DNA of 64,000 nucleotides, taken from NCBI GenBank assembly GCA_037445895.1, contig JBBIJO010000002.1, positions 186,001 to 250,000 of the forward strand, written 5' to 3'. Numbering within the stretch: the first letter of the stretch is position 1; each line of letters starts with the position of its first letter. Positions 37,753 through 47,028 of the stretch are shown one piece after another. The notes under the pieces are model-generated. The model was not told where the DNA came from. It did not search any database and saw only the letters and a list, made by a program, of their open reading frames with translations. This stretch comes from JBBIJO01 sp037445895. Its GTDB lineage: Bacteria > Bacteroidota > Ignavibacteria > Kapaibacteriales > UBA2268. Position numbers and translations under genes: made by a program.

Positions 37753-38457
37753 TTATTGCAAAAGCAAATTTAATATCGATAGGATTGAAACTACCGAGGT
37801 TTCGGAACGTAAACGATAATTACCTAAACTAATAATTTCTACATTTTTTTGCTTTTTTGCAGTATTTATTTCTTTCGGCTCGAATCCTCCTTCGGGTCCA
37901 ACTACAACAAGAATATTACTATAATCCCTTAAATCAAATGTTAAAATATTTTTTCCACCCGAATCAGCCATTAATACCAATTCCCAATTCTTGAATAGTT
38001 TCGACAGCTCCGAAAACTGAATCGCTGTATTGATTGTTGGGAGTCTACTTCGTCGAGCCTGTTTTAGAGCAGCAATTCCTTTCTTCCATAACCTTTTTAA
38101 ATCGAGGTCTTTCGGTTGGGTATAACGACTAATTACCGGATACAATCGATTTATTCTTAATTCAATAGCTTTTTCGAAGGCAAATTCGAATCGCTCTTTA
38201 TTCTCTAAAATTCCAAGTGCAAGGGCAATTTCCTTTTCCGACTCGCCAAGGTTCTCAACGTAGTTATTTACTTTAACAATGGCTTTTCCTTTGTCGAACG
38301 ATTTAATATAACCAATAGCCGATAATCCCCGACCATCGACAATAGCCACAACGTCTTGTTTGTTTAGCCGTAGTGCTTTGAAGTGACGGAATTCTTCACC
38401 CTCGAGAATTACTTCGGGCAATCCATAGCGTAAATTTTCACTGAAAAAGAACTCCAT
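37753..38457 (-). CDS. rsmE: 16S rRNA (uracil-1498-N3)-methyltransferase
   Basis: SPOUT-class methyltransferase that methylates U1498 in the decoding region of 16S rRNA using SAM. It has 234 residues. An N-terminal PUA-like domain (HFKALRLNKQDVVAIVDGRG) precedes the knotted domain with LVVVGPEGGFEPKEI and ISLGNYRLRSETSVVSIL, the SAM-binding trefoil knot motifs. Its ATG shares one base with the stop codon of the upstream GWxTD gene (TAATG), so translation is coupled. Last gene of a six-gene minus-strand run. Confidence 0.95.
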   Translation of the reverse strand: MEFFFSENLRYGLPEVILEGEEFRHFKALRLNKQDVVAIVDGRGLSAIGYIKSFDKGKAIVKVNNYVENLGESEKEIALALGILENKERFEFAFEKAIELRINRLYPVISRYTQPKDLDLKRLWKKGIAALKQARRSRLPTINTAIQFSELSKLFKNWELVLMADSGGKNILTFDLRDYSNILVVVGPEGGFEPKEINTAKKQKNVEIISLGNYRLRSETSVVSILSILNLLLQ

Positions 38458-39812
38458 TAGATATTCACGATTGATTCTAAAACGAATTTTCCGTCTTTCG
38501 AAGAAAACGTAAACTTTTTATGGAGTCTATCGTAATACCAAATTTCCCTAACCACATTATCTTTGTCAATTTCACGACTTGTCGAAGTAGGTTTACCATA
38601 TAGAATGTAAATTTTACCTCGCTCGGTTTTTGCTCCATCTGGTTCAGAAATACTCTGGTAATTGAAAAATGCGAAATCGACTCTATTGTAATACACTGCC
38701 ATTGCTTCGTTGAAAAGAGTAGTTGTATCGGTATCGAATTTCCGCCATATTTCAAAGAATTTTTTCTCCTGTTCTTCTTTCGCTGCATCCTTCAATTTCT
38801 CGAATTCTTCGTCGGTAAGAATGTAATATGTCAAGTCGATTGCATAATTTAAATTTCTCAAAGAAAAAGGTGGGGTATCCCAAAAAATATCAAAATCAAA
38901 ATTTGCCGTATCTTTTTTCGAGCCATTTATCGATAAAGTTAAAGAATATTTTTGTGGGAATGCAAGGCTTTCGGGGATTGGAATTTCGAAGAATAAAACG
39001 TCGGAGCTTGTTTCGCCAGTGCTGGCTTTGCTATCGAAAAATACATTGATTTCATTTCTATCAAAAAGGAAATTCGGCAAAGTCGTCGAAATTACATTCG
39101 CTTTACCTTCCAAATTTACTTTGTTCTTCCATTGAAGTTTGCTTGTTTTTGTTTCGAGAGATTCCAATTTATATTGAACAAAATCGATAACATTATAATA
39201 GTTGACTATTCCTATAATTATACTTTTATTCTTCGAGGCAAAATTTAAGCCATATCCCATAACATCAATTCTATAACGATTGGAGTCTTTAATAGCATAA
39301 ATAGGATTTAGTAACAAATAATTACCTACTTTCCTTTGTTTCAAAGGGAATTTCAATGTCTTTAATTTAATATTTCCCCTGTCGAATAATGTTATCTCGA
39401 GGTCATAATTGGATGCCCTAATTTTAGCCGAAACAAATCCCAAAACTTCGTGGGTTTCCCCAATTGCTTTCGATTGTTCCGATACTAAAACAGTATCGAA
39501 ACTACTTAGGGTTTTTTGTATAACTCCTATCGAATCCCGTATAATTACATCGATATATCCAATGCCCCGCAAAGTTTCCGATTTGCTATACATTTGTCGT
39601 TCGAAAGAAAGATAGTTTGCCGAATAACGATAATAAATCATTAGCTCGATAGAGTCTTTCGAGTAAGTTGGGAAATAGTAAACATTCGTATAAAATACTT
39701 TCTGATAGTCTTTATAAAAGTTGAGTTCAAAGTCTTCCTGTGCAAAAGAAAAATTAACCAGGCTAGAACCAAAAATTAAAAGCAAAAGAATTCCTATACT
39801 TTTTGGCTTCAT
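38457..39812 (-). CDS. GWxTD-domain exported protein
   Basis: A 451-residue secreted protein with a signal peptide (residues 5-24). The C-terminal 130 residues match the GWxTD domain layout: a helical WRKFDTDTTTLFNEAMAVYYNRVDFAFFNY segment followed by GAKTERGKIYILYGKPTS, where the name-giving GWxTD reads GAKTE, and REIWYYDRLHKKFTF. The N-terminal part is beta-rich. The family is common in Ignavibacteria, Chlorobi and relatives, and its function is unknown. It overlaps ruvX by four bases and rsmE by one. Confidence 0.8.
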   Translation of the reverse strand: MKPKSIGILLLLIFGSSLVNFSFAQEDFELNFYKDYQKVFYTNVYYFPTYSKDSIELMIYYRYSANYLSFERQMYSKSETLRGIGYIDVIIRDSIGVIQKTLSSFDTVLVSEQSKAIGETHEVLGFVSAKIRASNYDLEITLFDRGNIKLKTLKFPLKQRKVGNYLLLNPIYAIKDSNRYRIDVMGYGLNFASKNKSIIIGIVNYYNVIDFVQYKLESLETKTSKLQWKNKVNLEGKANVISTTLPNFLFDRNEINVFFDSKASTGETSSDVLFFEIPIPESLAFPQKYSLTLSINGSKKDTANFDFDIFWDTPPFSLRNLNYAIDLTYYILTDEEFEKLKDAAKEEQEKKFFEIWRKFDTDTTTLFNEAMAVYYNRVDFAFFNYQSISEPDGAKTERGKIYILYGKPTSTSREIDKDNVVREIWYYDRLHKKFTFSSKDGKFVLESIVNI

Positions 39813-40246
39813 AAATGATTCTCCTCGATAAAATCTCGCAAAATAATAGCAGCCGAAATTAAATCTTTGTTCTCCTTTTTTTGGCGTTGTTTCTTTTTTT
39901 TGCCAACTTCTACCATAAAATTGATAGCACGCACAGTAGAAAACGATTCGTCGAACTCATAGACGGGAATTTCCACTTTGCTCCTTAACTGGTTGATGAA
40001 TCTTTTCAGATGGGTTAACAATTCGGTTTGTTTTTGGTCCGAGCGAATAGGAACACCAACAACAATTCCACCTACTTTTTCCTCTGCTAAAAATGAACTT
40101 AATTCATTCCAAAAGGAAGTACTTTCATAGTCAAGAACCTTCCGCGGGGATACGGCAATATGTAATTCATCGCAAACAGCTAAACCAACTCGTTTTAAAC
40201 CAAAATCAATTGCGGCAATTCTTTTCCCTTTCAAAACAGGTATCAT
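39809..40246 (-). CDS. ruvX: RuvX/YqgF family putative pre-16S rRNA nuclease
   Basis: A 145-residue RNase H-fold protein. The N terminus IAAIDFGLKRVGLAVCD carries the first catalytic Asp, GGIVVGVPI the central strand, VYEFDESFST the catalytic Glu/Asp region, and DLISAAIILRDFIE the last acidic residue. Family members process the 5' end of 16S rRNA; they were originally described as Holliday-junction resolvase homologues. It begins one base after the sensor kinase gene ends and overlaps the next gene by four bases. Confidence 0.93.
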   Translation of the reverse strand: MIPVLKGKRIAAIDFGLKRVGLAVCDELHIAVSPRKVLDYESTSFWNELSSFLAEEKVGGIVVGVPIRSDQKQTELLTHLKRFINQLRSKVEIPVYEFDESFSTVRAINFMVEVGKKKKQRQKKENKDLISAAIILRDFIEENHL

Positions 40247-40247
40247 T

Positions 40248-42596
40248 TCAATTCCTTGTTAAATTGTCTGGTGTAAGCGTTCTTTTGTTGCGTTTTTGAG
40301 AAATCAATAGCGGAATAACAAAGATAATTTCGGTGCCTTTGCCTTTTTCGGTTTTAACCTCGAGTCGTCCGCCATGCAATTCAACAACGTGTTGCATTAT
40401 CATTGTCCCAATACCCGAGCCACCAGTAGTAAAATATGGTCGAAGAATTTTATCAATCATACCTTTATCCATCCCGGGGCCATTATCAGCAACGGAGAAA
40501 TATCCGAAACGTGTATCTTTCCAATTTGTAACTTTAATTCTACCGCCACGCCCTTGAAAAGCTTTGATTGCATTTTCAATTGCATTGCGAATTGCGCGAA
40601 TCATTTTAGGCTTATCACACCCAATTTGGAAATGCTGTAAATCCAATTCGAATTCTATGTTGGGAAACATTACTTCATCGAATTCCATTCGTGCTTCCAT
40701 ACAAAGCTCATAGGCATCGACTTCTTGCTTTACTATTTCGCCCCGACCAACTGTAACAATATCGCGAACACGTTGCATCAGCAAACCAACCTGATGAATT
40801 ATTTTACGTTTTCGCTCTTCGTTCTTCGGGATATCATCGACCTCTATTTGCTCGGCGTTTAAACGGATTGTAGAAAGATTAGTTTGCATATCGTGGGCAA
40901 GTTGTGCAAGATTCGTAAGCCTTTGACGCCCTAAGACTTCGGTTATATCTGTTCCAGTTATCACTGCTCCCTTGAACGAACCTGTAATATTTTTCAATGG
41001 TAAAACTGTGAATAACCACTCATATTCGGTTTTACTACGAACAAAGTTAATTTTTTGAACAAAAATATCACGCGAAATAATAACCTTTTCGACTAACTCG
41101 TTCAAACCTTTCAAATGTTCCATTGTGCAATAGTAGCTAAATATTCTTCGTAAAGGAACGCTTTCAGTAATCCCGAGCATATCCTTTCCACTGTTATTCG
41201 AAGTAAGCAGACGACCGAATTTATCGACAATGAACACAACCCCAGTTGTAGGAACTTCAATCAGTGCTTTCAAAAGTCTTTTCTGTTTAAAATACAATCG
41301 CCCCAAGAACATTAAAATGAGCAAAAGAACAAGTGGAATAATTATTTTCCCAAAGTTTTTGATAAACCTTGAAAGCAGCCACAATGGATGCTGGAATTCT
41401 TCGAGAACCAAAGAAGCCGTTTTCGAATTGAATACAATGTGGTTACCCACTCGATATAGGTGCAAGTTTTCGGTGAAAAATTCACCCAAAGTAATGAAAT
41501 CGTGTGCTACAATATTGCCTTCAAAATCCAATACAGCAATCCCATTATGAAAAATGCAAAATATTTGCTCGCCCAAAAGATAAACACCATAAGGTTCGGA
41601 AAGCTCTTTGGGTATTTCGATAAATCTTTCGGCAATTTTTTTATTAAAATCTTCGTATTCTGCAATAACAAAAATATATCCAGTTTCGAGACTGCGCAAA
41701 TAATTAAAAAACTCTTTATTCCCTCTTCGGACAATAACAATCCTATCGGCTTTGGATTCTATCCAAAATTTATTGATAATTCCTTTATCTAAATGGGCTA
41801 TTTGGAAAAGCGAACTATTATAAAATTTAGAGGAAGAGGTAGCAACAAGCTCTTTCCCGTATTGCTTTATATTTACTTCGTCGCTTATATCAATTCGACA
41901 AAGGAATTTATCGCCGCCAACACTATCGACTAATTGTATTAGACCATTTCCTTCTTCGAACTTAACATAAGCAATCTTATAGACGCTTTCGACTAAAAAA
42001 CAGGCAGTCATCACATTTGTCGCAACTAATTGACAGTCGATTTTCGAAGGGGAAATCTTAATCAAATAAAGGAAATTATTCACGAGCAAAAGAACTTCGC
42101 CGCGGGTATTTTGGTCCAACCAATTTACACGCTCGAAACTGAAAAATCCTGCTTCGTTCGGTATTTCGGTAAAAGCCGAAATTCGCAAATTTGTGTCGAG
42201 CCGAGATATAATCAAGCGAGTTTCTTCGGTCGAAAGTAGAATTAACGATTTTTGATACTCTCGCGAAGAAATAATCGACGGAGGAATACTCGGAATTCCC
42301 ATCACGCTATCGCGCTTGATTCCTTTCCAAAAAAAGACCGACTCGGCAAACTCTCCAAAAGTAGGCTTAACGAAGAACGAATAATATTTACTATTAGAAA
42401 CAAAGGAAATTAGCTTTCCCCCCGATTCATAATCTACGACAGAGTAAGAATATGGGTAAGTATTATCGGCTTTTACAAAAGAAAAACCGAGAAGAAAAAA
42501 AGCAACTAAACTACTCAATCTGACAAATACAAAACGCTTCGATTCCTTCACCGCGACCGATATATCCCATTTTTTCATTAGTCTTCGCTTTGACAT
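40248..42596 (-). CDS. Hybrid beta-propeller-type sensor histidine kinase with PAS domain
   Basis: Up to 782 residues. Hydrophobic export segment at about 27-42, an extracytoplasmic region of about 370 residues built from repeated short beta strands (suggesting a propeller, inference), a transmembrane helix at about 417-436, a PAS domain (about 440-555, VVFIVDKFGRLLTSNN), His568 in NLAQLAHDMQTNLS, and an ATPase domain with NAIENAIKAF, DNGPGM and GSGIGTMIM. The start drawn at 42596 overlaps ispF by 86 bases; a TTG at 42518, right before the hydrophobic segment, overlaps it by only eight and may be the true start. No response regulator lies next to it. Confidence 0.85.
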   Translation of the reverse strand: MSKRRLMKKWDISVAVKESKRFVFVRLSSLVAFFLLGFSFVKADNTYPYSYSVVDYESGGKLISFVSNSKYYSFFVKPTFGEFAESVFFWKGIKRDSVMGIPSIPPSIISSREYQKSLILLSTEETRLIISRLDTNLRISAFTEIPNEAGFFSFERVNWLDQNTRGEVLLLVNNFLYLIKISPSKIDCQLVATNVMTACFLVESVYKIAYVKFEEGNGLIQLVDSVGGDKFLCRIDISDEVNIKQYGKELVATSSSKFYNSSLFQIAHLDKGIINKFWIESKADRIVIVRRGNKEFFNYLRSLETGYIFVIAEYEDFNKKIAERFIEIPKELSEPYGVYLLGEQIFCIFHNGIAVLDFEGNIVAHDFITLGEFFTENLHLYRVGNHIVFNSKTASLVLEEFQHPLWLLSRFIKNFGKIIIPLVLLLILMFLGRLYFKQKRLLKALIEVPTTGVVFIVDKFGRLLTSNNSGKDMLGITESVPLRRIFSYYCTMEHLKGLNELVEKVIISRDIFVQKINFVRSKTEYEWLFTVLPLKNITGSFKGAVITGTDITEVLGRQRLTNLAQLAHDMQTNLSTIRLNAEQIEVDDIPKNEERKRKIIHQVGLLMQRVRDIVTVGRGEIVKQEVDAYELCMEARMEFDEVMFPNIEFELDLQHFQIGCDKPKMIRAIRNAIENAIKAFQGRGGRIKVTNWKDTRFGYFSVADNGPGMDKGMIDKILRPYFTTGGSGIGTMIMQHVVELHGGRLEVKTEKGKGTEIIFVIPLLISQKRNKRTLTPDNLTRN

Positions 42597-42975
42597 TTAC
42601 TTTATAACTATCAATACCACACAATCTTGCGACGTTTTCCTTTATTTTTTGTTTGAAATCCCCTAACCTAACTAATTCAAACACTATAGTAACATCAACA
42701 TTAACAATGGTTTTACCATCTTGTTTTAAAATATCGAGAACTTGTTCAAGCAATTTGCTGCTTTCTATGTCCTTGAATCTAAAATCTGTATCGGGGAATA
42801 ATGTTCCTATATCACCTTTCCCCATTGCACCAAGTAAAGCATCGATGAGGGAATGCAGAACAACATCGCCATCACTATGTGCAATAGGACCGAATTGCTC
42901 TTCAATTAAAATTCCACCAAGAAATAATTTCCGTCCTTCAACAATTCTATGCGAATCGAAACCAAAACCAACCAT
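42511..42975 (-). CDS. ispF: 2-C-methyl-D-erythritol 2,4-cyclodiphosphate synthase
   Basis: Fifth enzyme of the MEP isoprenoid pathway; closes the cyclodiphosphate ring with release of CMP. It has 154 residues. Zinc ligands are in GFDSHR (Asp8, His10) and LHSLIDALLGA (His); AHSDGDV and GDIGTLFPDTD, then KAKTNEKMGYIGRGEGIEA complete the signature. The isoprenoid units it makes would feed the squalene genes near 53 kb. Located five bases after the nucleotidyltransferase gene. Confidence 0.96.
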   Translation of the reverse strand: MVGFGFDSHRIVEGRKLFLGGILIEEQFGPIAHSDGDVVLHSLIDALLGAMGKGDIGTLFPDTDFRFKDIESSKLLEQVLDILKQDGKTIVNVDVTIVFELVRLGDFKQKIKENVARLCGIDSYKVNVKAKTNEKMGYIGRGEGIEAFCICQIE

Positions 42976-42980
42976 ATCAT

Positions 42981-45491
42981 TTAAACATCATCGTGTAACC
43001 AATTTTGGACTAATCCAGCATATTTTTTTGATAAAGACACCGCTGTATCATATTGGTCGCTTTCGCCAATTATTAAAAATTCGGGCTTTTCGAGGTCAGG
43101 ATAGAGCAAAACCGCATCACCATTGATGAATAATTTCACACCTTCGACCAATAAATGTTTAAATTCTGACGCATATTCTAATGCACGGCGAATAACCTTC
43201 CCTTTGAATTCCCATGGACATTCGACATTCATAATATATTTGAAACGGCGCGGGAGTTGCTCATCTAATTCGGTTACCTTATAATTAGTTTTTGCTAACA
43301 TTTCAAGAATTTTTCCAATTGTAAACATTCCATCACTGGCGAATAAAAAATCTGCAAAAATGAATCCTCCCCAAACACCGCCAACAAATAGAACGTTTTC
43401 TTGGCGAGTTGCTTCCATCATTGCTGAATGAGAATTTTTAATTCTAAACACCTCAACGTTATAATCTTTTGCAATTTGTTCAATTTCGTTGGTCGACACA
43501 ATAGAAATCGCAATTTTATATGGTTCGCGATGGCGATTAGTTTCGAGAAATAACTTTGTAACAATTGCAAGCAACCGTTGTGGGTCGTAAAGAACACCGC
43601 GGTGGTCAACGAGAGAAATTTTCTCGGCGCCAGGCTCGATTATAAAACCAAGCTCATAGCCTAATGATTTCATTATTCGAGTTGCCTCATTGCTTCCCTC
43701 TTCGGTAACTCCCGATTGCATAGGTTTGTGCCGCATAACATCTACATAATCGTGCAGCGAAAGTGTTTCGGCATTCAAAGACCCCAGAATAATCGGAAAA
43801 ATTGAAGATGCCAAACCATAGGAATAATCCATTAATATTTTAAACTTCCGGCTTCTTATTAATTCAGCATCGAGAGATTGCAGATAGCGATTGATATAAA
43901 TCTCGTTTGTCCTTTCTGGATAAAATAATTGCCCTATCTCGCTATAATGAACCCGCTTAATATCCTCGCCAAAGAAATAGCGTTCGATAGTCTTTGTTTT
44001 AGATAAATCAATATCGCGTCCATCGCTACTAAATATAATAATGTCTGTATTATCGGGATTTCGAGGGGAACGACGAACATGCAAGCCCCCCACATATTTT
44101 CCGGTTCGAAGTTCTTGGCGAGTTTGAGGGATAGAGGTTGTTTGCAAATCATTAACATTAACTCCAACCGAGGCAATTCCGGCAGTGATTGAACGCTTGA
44201 TAATTCGAGAAACTTTGTCGGGGTCACGGCTTGCAAGTATAGTCGAATTTTTGCCAAAGGTCATTCCTATTGCAGCACCCAACTTAGCTCCAAATTCCGG
44301 ATTTATTTCAACATTGGAGATTCCAGATATTCTTGCCCCTGTCAACAATTCACGTAACCATCTTTCTTCTTGGACAAGCGAGCGAGACACCCGAGCACCC
44401 TCCTCGACATGCTTTAATGGCCATAATTTGATATTCGGAAGCAGAGTTGCCTTGTTGCCAATTGAACATCCAACAGAAATAAAAACATTTTCCGAAATTG
44501 TAACTGAATCACCTATCACACAATCGCTACACACAACATCATCGTTTAATTCGGAAAAATTGCCAATCTTTACATTGTCCCAAATTGTTACACCCCCCAG
44601 CCTTACACCCATACCAATACGAACGTTACTACCAATTACGCTATCGGTAATTTCGGAATAGTCTCCTATTGTTGTATTATCGCCAACAACAACAGTTCCT
44701 CTCAGCTTAGCACTTGGCGAGACTACCGAGTTTTTGCCAATGTATAAATTACCTTTCTTTGTCCCTTTGTATTTTAATTTTACAACGCCATGCAAAGCAT
44801 CTTGTTGGCCTTTCTGATATTCATTTAGATTCCCCACATCTTTCCAATATCCGCTTGCAATAAATCCATAAAGAGGCAATTTATTTCTCAACATCAAAGG
44901 AAATAAATCCTTGCTAAAGTCAAATTCCTGCTGGTATGGTATTAAATGCATTACTTCTGGTTCAATAATGTAGATACCGGTGTTAATAGTATCAGAAAAC
45001 ACCTCGCCCCACGAAGGTTTTTCGAGAAAACGAGTGATGCGCCCTTCGGCATCGGTAATAACAATACCATACTGCAATGGTGTTGCAACTCTTGTCAATA
45101 GAATTGTCGCTTTTGAATTTTTCCTCACGTGAAATTCCAGTGCCTCTTTAATATTAAAGTCGGTAAGTAAATCGCCGCTAATAACAATAAACCTTTCATC
45201 TAAATATTCGTATGCATTTCGAACAGCTCCCGCCGTTCCATAATCGGCAGTTGCTAGAACATACTTCATATCTACGCCAAAATCGGAACCATCCCTGAAG
45301 TATTCAGTTATAACGTCGGGTTGAAAATAAAGGACCGATACAATTTTTGTGATGTCATATTCTTTCAAAAGATTTACAATATGCTCCATCATAGGAATAT
45401 TTACAATTGGAACCATCGGTTTGGGAACTGTCATTGTTAACGGACGCAAACGAGTCCCAAAGCCCCCTGCCATTACAACTGCTTGATTCAT
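42981..45491 (-). CDS. Sugar-phosphate nucleotidyltransferase fused to an inactive phosphomannomutase domain
   Basis: An 836-residue fusion. Residues 1-230 form a nucleotidyltransferase domain (AVVMAGGFGTRLRPLT, PKPMVPI, ISGDLLTD, FLEKPSWG), residues 245-370 a left-handed hexapeptide-repeat helix, and residues 400-836 a phosphohexomutase fold. In the last part all four active-site loops are altered: the phosphoserine loop reads RRSPRNP (473-479) in place of TASHNP, the metal loop EPGAEK (619-624) in place of DGDxDR, the sugar loop lacks GExSGH (GGVWGG), and the C-terminal RPSGTEP reads YPDLEKP. The first half probably makes GDP-mannose or a related nucleotide sugar. The second half is likely regulatory or structural. 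Confidence 0.88.
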   Translation of the reverse strand: MNQAVVMAGGFGTRLRPLTMTVPKPMVPIVNIPMMEHIVNLLKEYDITKIVSVLYFQPDVITEYFRDGSDFGVDMKYVLATADYGTAGAVRNAYEYLDERFIVISGDLLTDFNIKEALEFHVRKNSKATILLTRVATPLQYGIVITDAEGRITRFLEKPSWGEVFSDTINTGIYIIEPEVMHLIPYQQEFDFSKDLFPLMLRNKLPLYGFIASGYWKDVGNLNEYQKGQQDALHGVVKLKYKGTKKGNLYIGKNSVVSPSAKLRGTVVVGDNTTIGDYSEITDSVIGSNVRIGMGVRLGGVTIWDNVKIGNFSELNDDVVCSDCVIGDSVTISENVFISVGCSIGNKATLLPNIKLWPLKHVEEGARVSRSLVQEERWLRELLTGARISGISNVEINPEFGAKLGAAIGMTFGKNSTILASRDPDKVSRIIKRSITAGIASVGVNVNDLQTTSIPQTRQELRTGKYVGGLHVRRSPRNPDNTDIIIFSSDGRDIDLSKTKTIERYFFGEDIKRVHYSEIGQLFYPERTNEIYINRYLQSLDAELIRSRKFKILMDYSYGLASSIFPIILGSLNAETLSLHDYVDVMRHKPMQSGVTEEGSNEATRIMKSLGYELGFIIEPGAEKISLVDHRGVLYDPQRLLAIVTKLFLETNRHREPYKIAISIVSTNEIEQIAKDYNVEVFRIKNSHSAMMEATRQENVLFVGGVWGGFIFADFLFASDGMFTIGKILEMLAKTNYKVTELDEQLPRRFKYIMNVECPWEFKGKVIRRALEYASEFKHLLVEGVKLFINGDAVLLYPDLEKPEFLIIGESDQYDTAVSLSKKYAGLVQNWLHDDV

Positions 45492-45633
45492 CTCTTCACC
45501 ATATCTTTGAAAAAATCAACAAATCGGCAAACGAAAAATAACAAATTATTACGAAACAAATGGGAAAAATTCAATGCTATTTTGTAAAATCAGATGTTCC
45601 CAAAAACGTTTTTTATATTTTTATTCAATTAAA

Positions 45634-45638
45634 GGAGG
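45634..45638 (+). promoter_or_regulatory. Strong ribosome binding site that fixes a GTG start
   Basis: GGAGG four bases before GTG 45643. It places the start directly in front of a signal peptide and rules out an ATG at 45574. Confidence 0.85.
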
Positions 45639-45642
45639 TTTT

Positions 45643-47028
45643 GTGAAATCTTTTGTTCTTTTTGCTCTTTTCGCTCTTTTAGTATCGGCTGCTTCTTTTT
45701 CGCAACCGGCTGCTCCATTGCAAATTCAAGTTGGCAAAAGCCCGACTTTCGCTTATGGATACTACGATTTCGTTTCCCACGATTTTCGCCTCGAATTTTT
45801 TACTATTGGCTACGATGCAAATTTCGATAAGAAAGAAGACCCGGACGATGAAAAACCTGCTTGGTATAGATTAACATATTCGAAAATTATTACTGGAAAT
45901 ACAACCCCAGAAAAAGTTCGCGATTTTCCTTTCGCGTCGTTGAATTTCCCCACCCGAATTGCAATCGACGAATCCAGCGGTCTTGTTTTTGTCCCAAATA
46001 AAAGCCCGAAAATTGCACAATATAATCTTGCCGACGGAGCTTTGACCGATGAACTATTTGCAGCCGACTCGAACGATATAGGATTTACCATTACTGCAAT
46101 ACACAAATACGATAAATTCCTATTCGTTAGCATAAGATACACCGGCATATTGGACACCGTTCTCCGTAATTTCGTAAACGTAATCGATTTGCAAACAAAA
46201 AAAATTATTCTAACAATCGAAGCTCCCCAAATGGTCCAACAAACTATTGTTGCCAACAATAAACTTTTTATCCTTGGCGAAGGTAATTTCGGCGAAGAGT
46301 CCTCGCAAATCACGGTTTACGACATTTCAGACTTGCAGAACTCTAATGTAAGCTTCATTAACTCAATAAATGTTGGGAACACTGGAAATCATCTTAGTAT
46401 ATATCCACCAAATAAATTAGTCGTAACTGTTAACGGTAGCCACACTATCCACATCGTTAACACCGAGAACCTACAAATCGAGAAGACTATTCAATTGCCT
46501 ACATCGGGTTACAATGGACCCCGAGAATCCCAGCCCTACGGCGATAATACAATTATAACCACTGCGTACGATGGGAAATTGTATCTACACAGTGTCGATG
46601 GTTTGTTGCTTTCAACCATTAATCTCGAGAACAAATTGGAAGGTATATTCACCTACGTTTCGCCTAACCCAAACATTAAGTTCGATATTGTAGTTGTAAC
46701 CAGTCCTTTCAAAGAGGATTACTCGCCCAACAATATTACATATATTATGGTCAACTTTACAAGTGTTGACGAAAAAAATCCTCCCAGTGTTTACTTGTAT
46801 CCAACTCCAGCAACTTCATTTATAAAATTGAATATTCAAACACCAATCAACAACTTAAGCAAATTCGAAATCATCGATAATGTAGGTAATATTATTCGCA
46901 CGTATTCTTTCGATGTTCTTGGGTCGGAAATTTTACTTCCTATCGACGGAATCTCTCCCGGAACGTATTTCGCACGAATTACATCCGACGAAAAAATATT
47001 GATTATCCCATTTTCGATAATCCGTTGA
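45643..47028 (+). CDS. Exported YncE/BtuG-like beta-propeller with T9SS sorting domain
   Basis: A 461-residue protein from GTG 45643, chosen for the GGAGG site and the following signal peptide (residues 2-21). Residues 90-370 are repeated beta blades of YncE/DUF5074 character: FVPNKSPKIAQYNLADG, FILGEGNFGEESSQITVYDIS, VVTVNGSHTIHIVNTENLQIEKTI, YDGKLYLHSVDG. The GEGNFG-ITVYD block recalls the propeller of BtuG, the surface cobalamin-binding protein of Bacteroides. The last 80 residues are a T9SS type A tail (YPTPATSFIKLNI, ISPGTYFARITS). Its TGA overlaps the ATG of the TonB-dependent receptor (TGATG), so it probably captures a ligand outside the cell for that receptor. Ligand inferred, not proven. 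Confidence 0.8.
   Translation: MKSFVLFALFALLVSAASFSQPAAPLQIQVGKSPTFAYGYYDFVSHDFRLEFFTIGYDANFDKKEDPDDEKPAWYRLTYSKIITGNTTPEKVRDFPFASLNFPTRIAIDESSGLVFVPNKSPKIAQYNLADGALTDELFAADSNDIGFTITAIHKYDKFLFVSIRYTGILDTVLRNFVNVIDLQTKKIILTIEAPQMVQQTIVANNKLFILGEGNFGEESSQITVYDISDLQNSNVSFINSINVGNTGNHLSIYPPNKLVVTVNGSHTIHIVNTENLQIEKTIQLPTSGYNGPRESQPYGDNTIITTAYDGKLYLHSVDGLLLSTINLENKLEGIFTYVSPNPNIKFDIVVVTSPFKEDYSPNNITYIMVNFTSVDEKNPPSVYLYPTPATSFIKLNIQTPINNLSKFEIIDNVGNIIRTYSFDVLGSEILLPIDGISPGTYFARITSDEKILIIPFSIIR

Noticed and set aside
45492..45633. Cobalamin riboswitch before the propeller and receptor genes
   Set aside because: Looked for a conserved B12-box-like core in the 150 bases upstream and found none; the region is plain AT-rich sequence.
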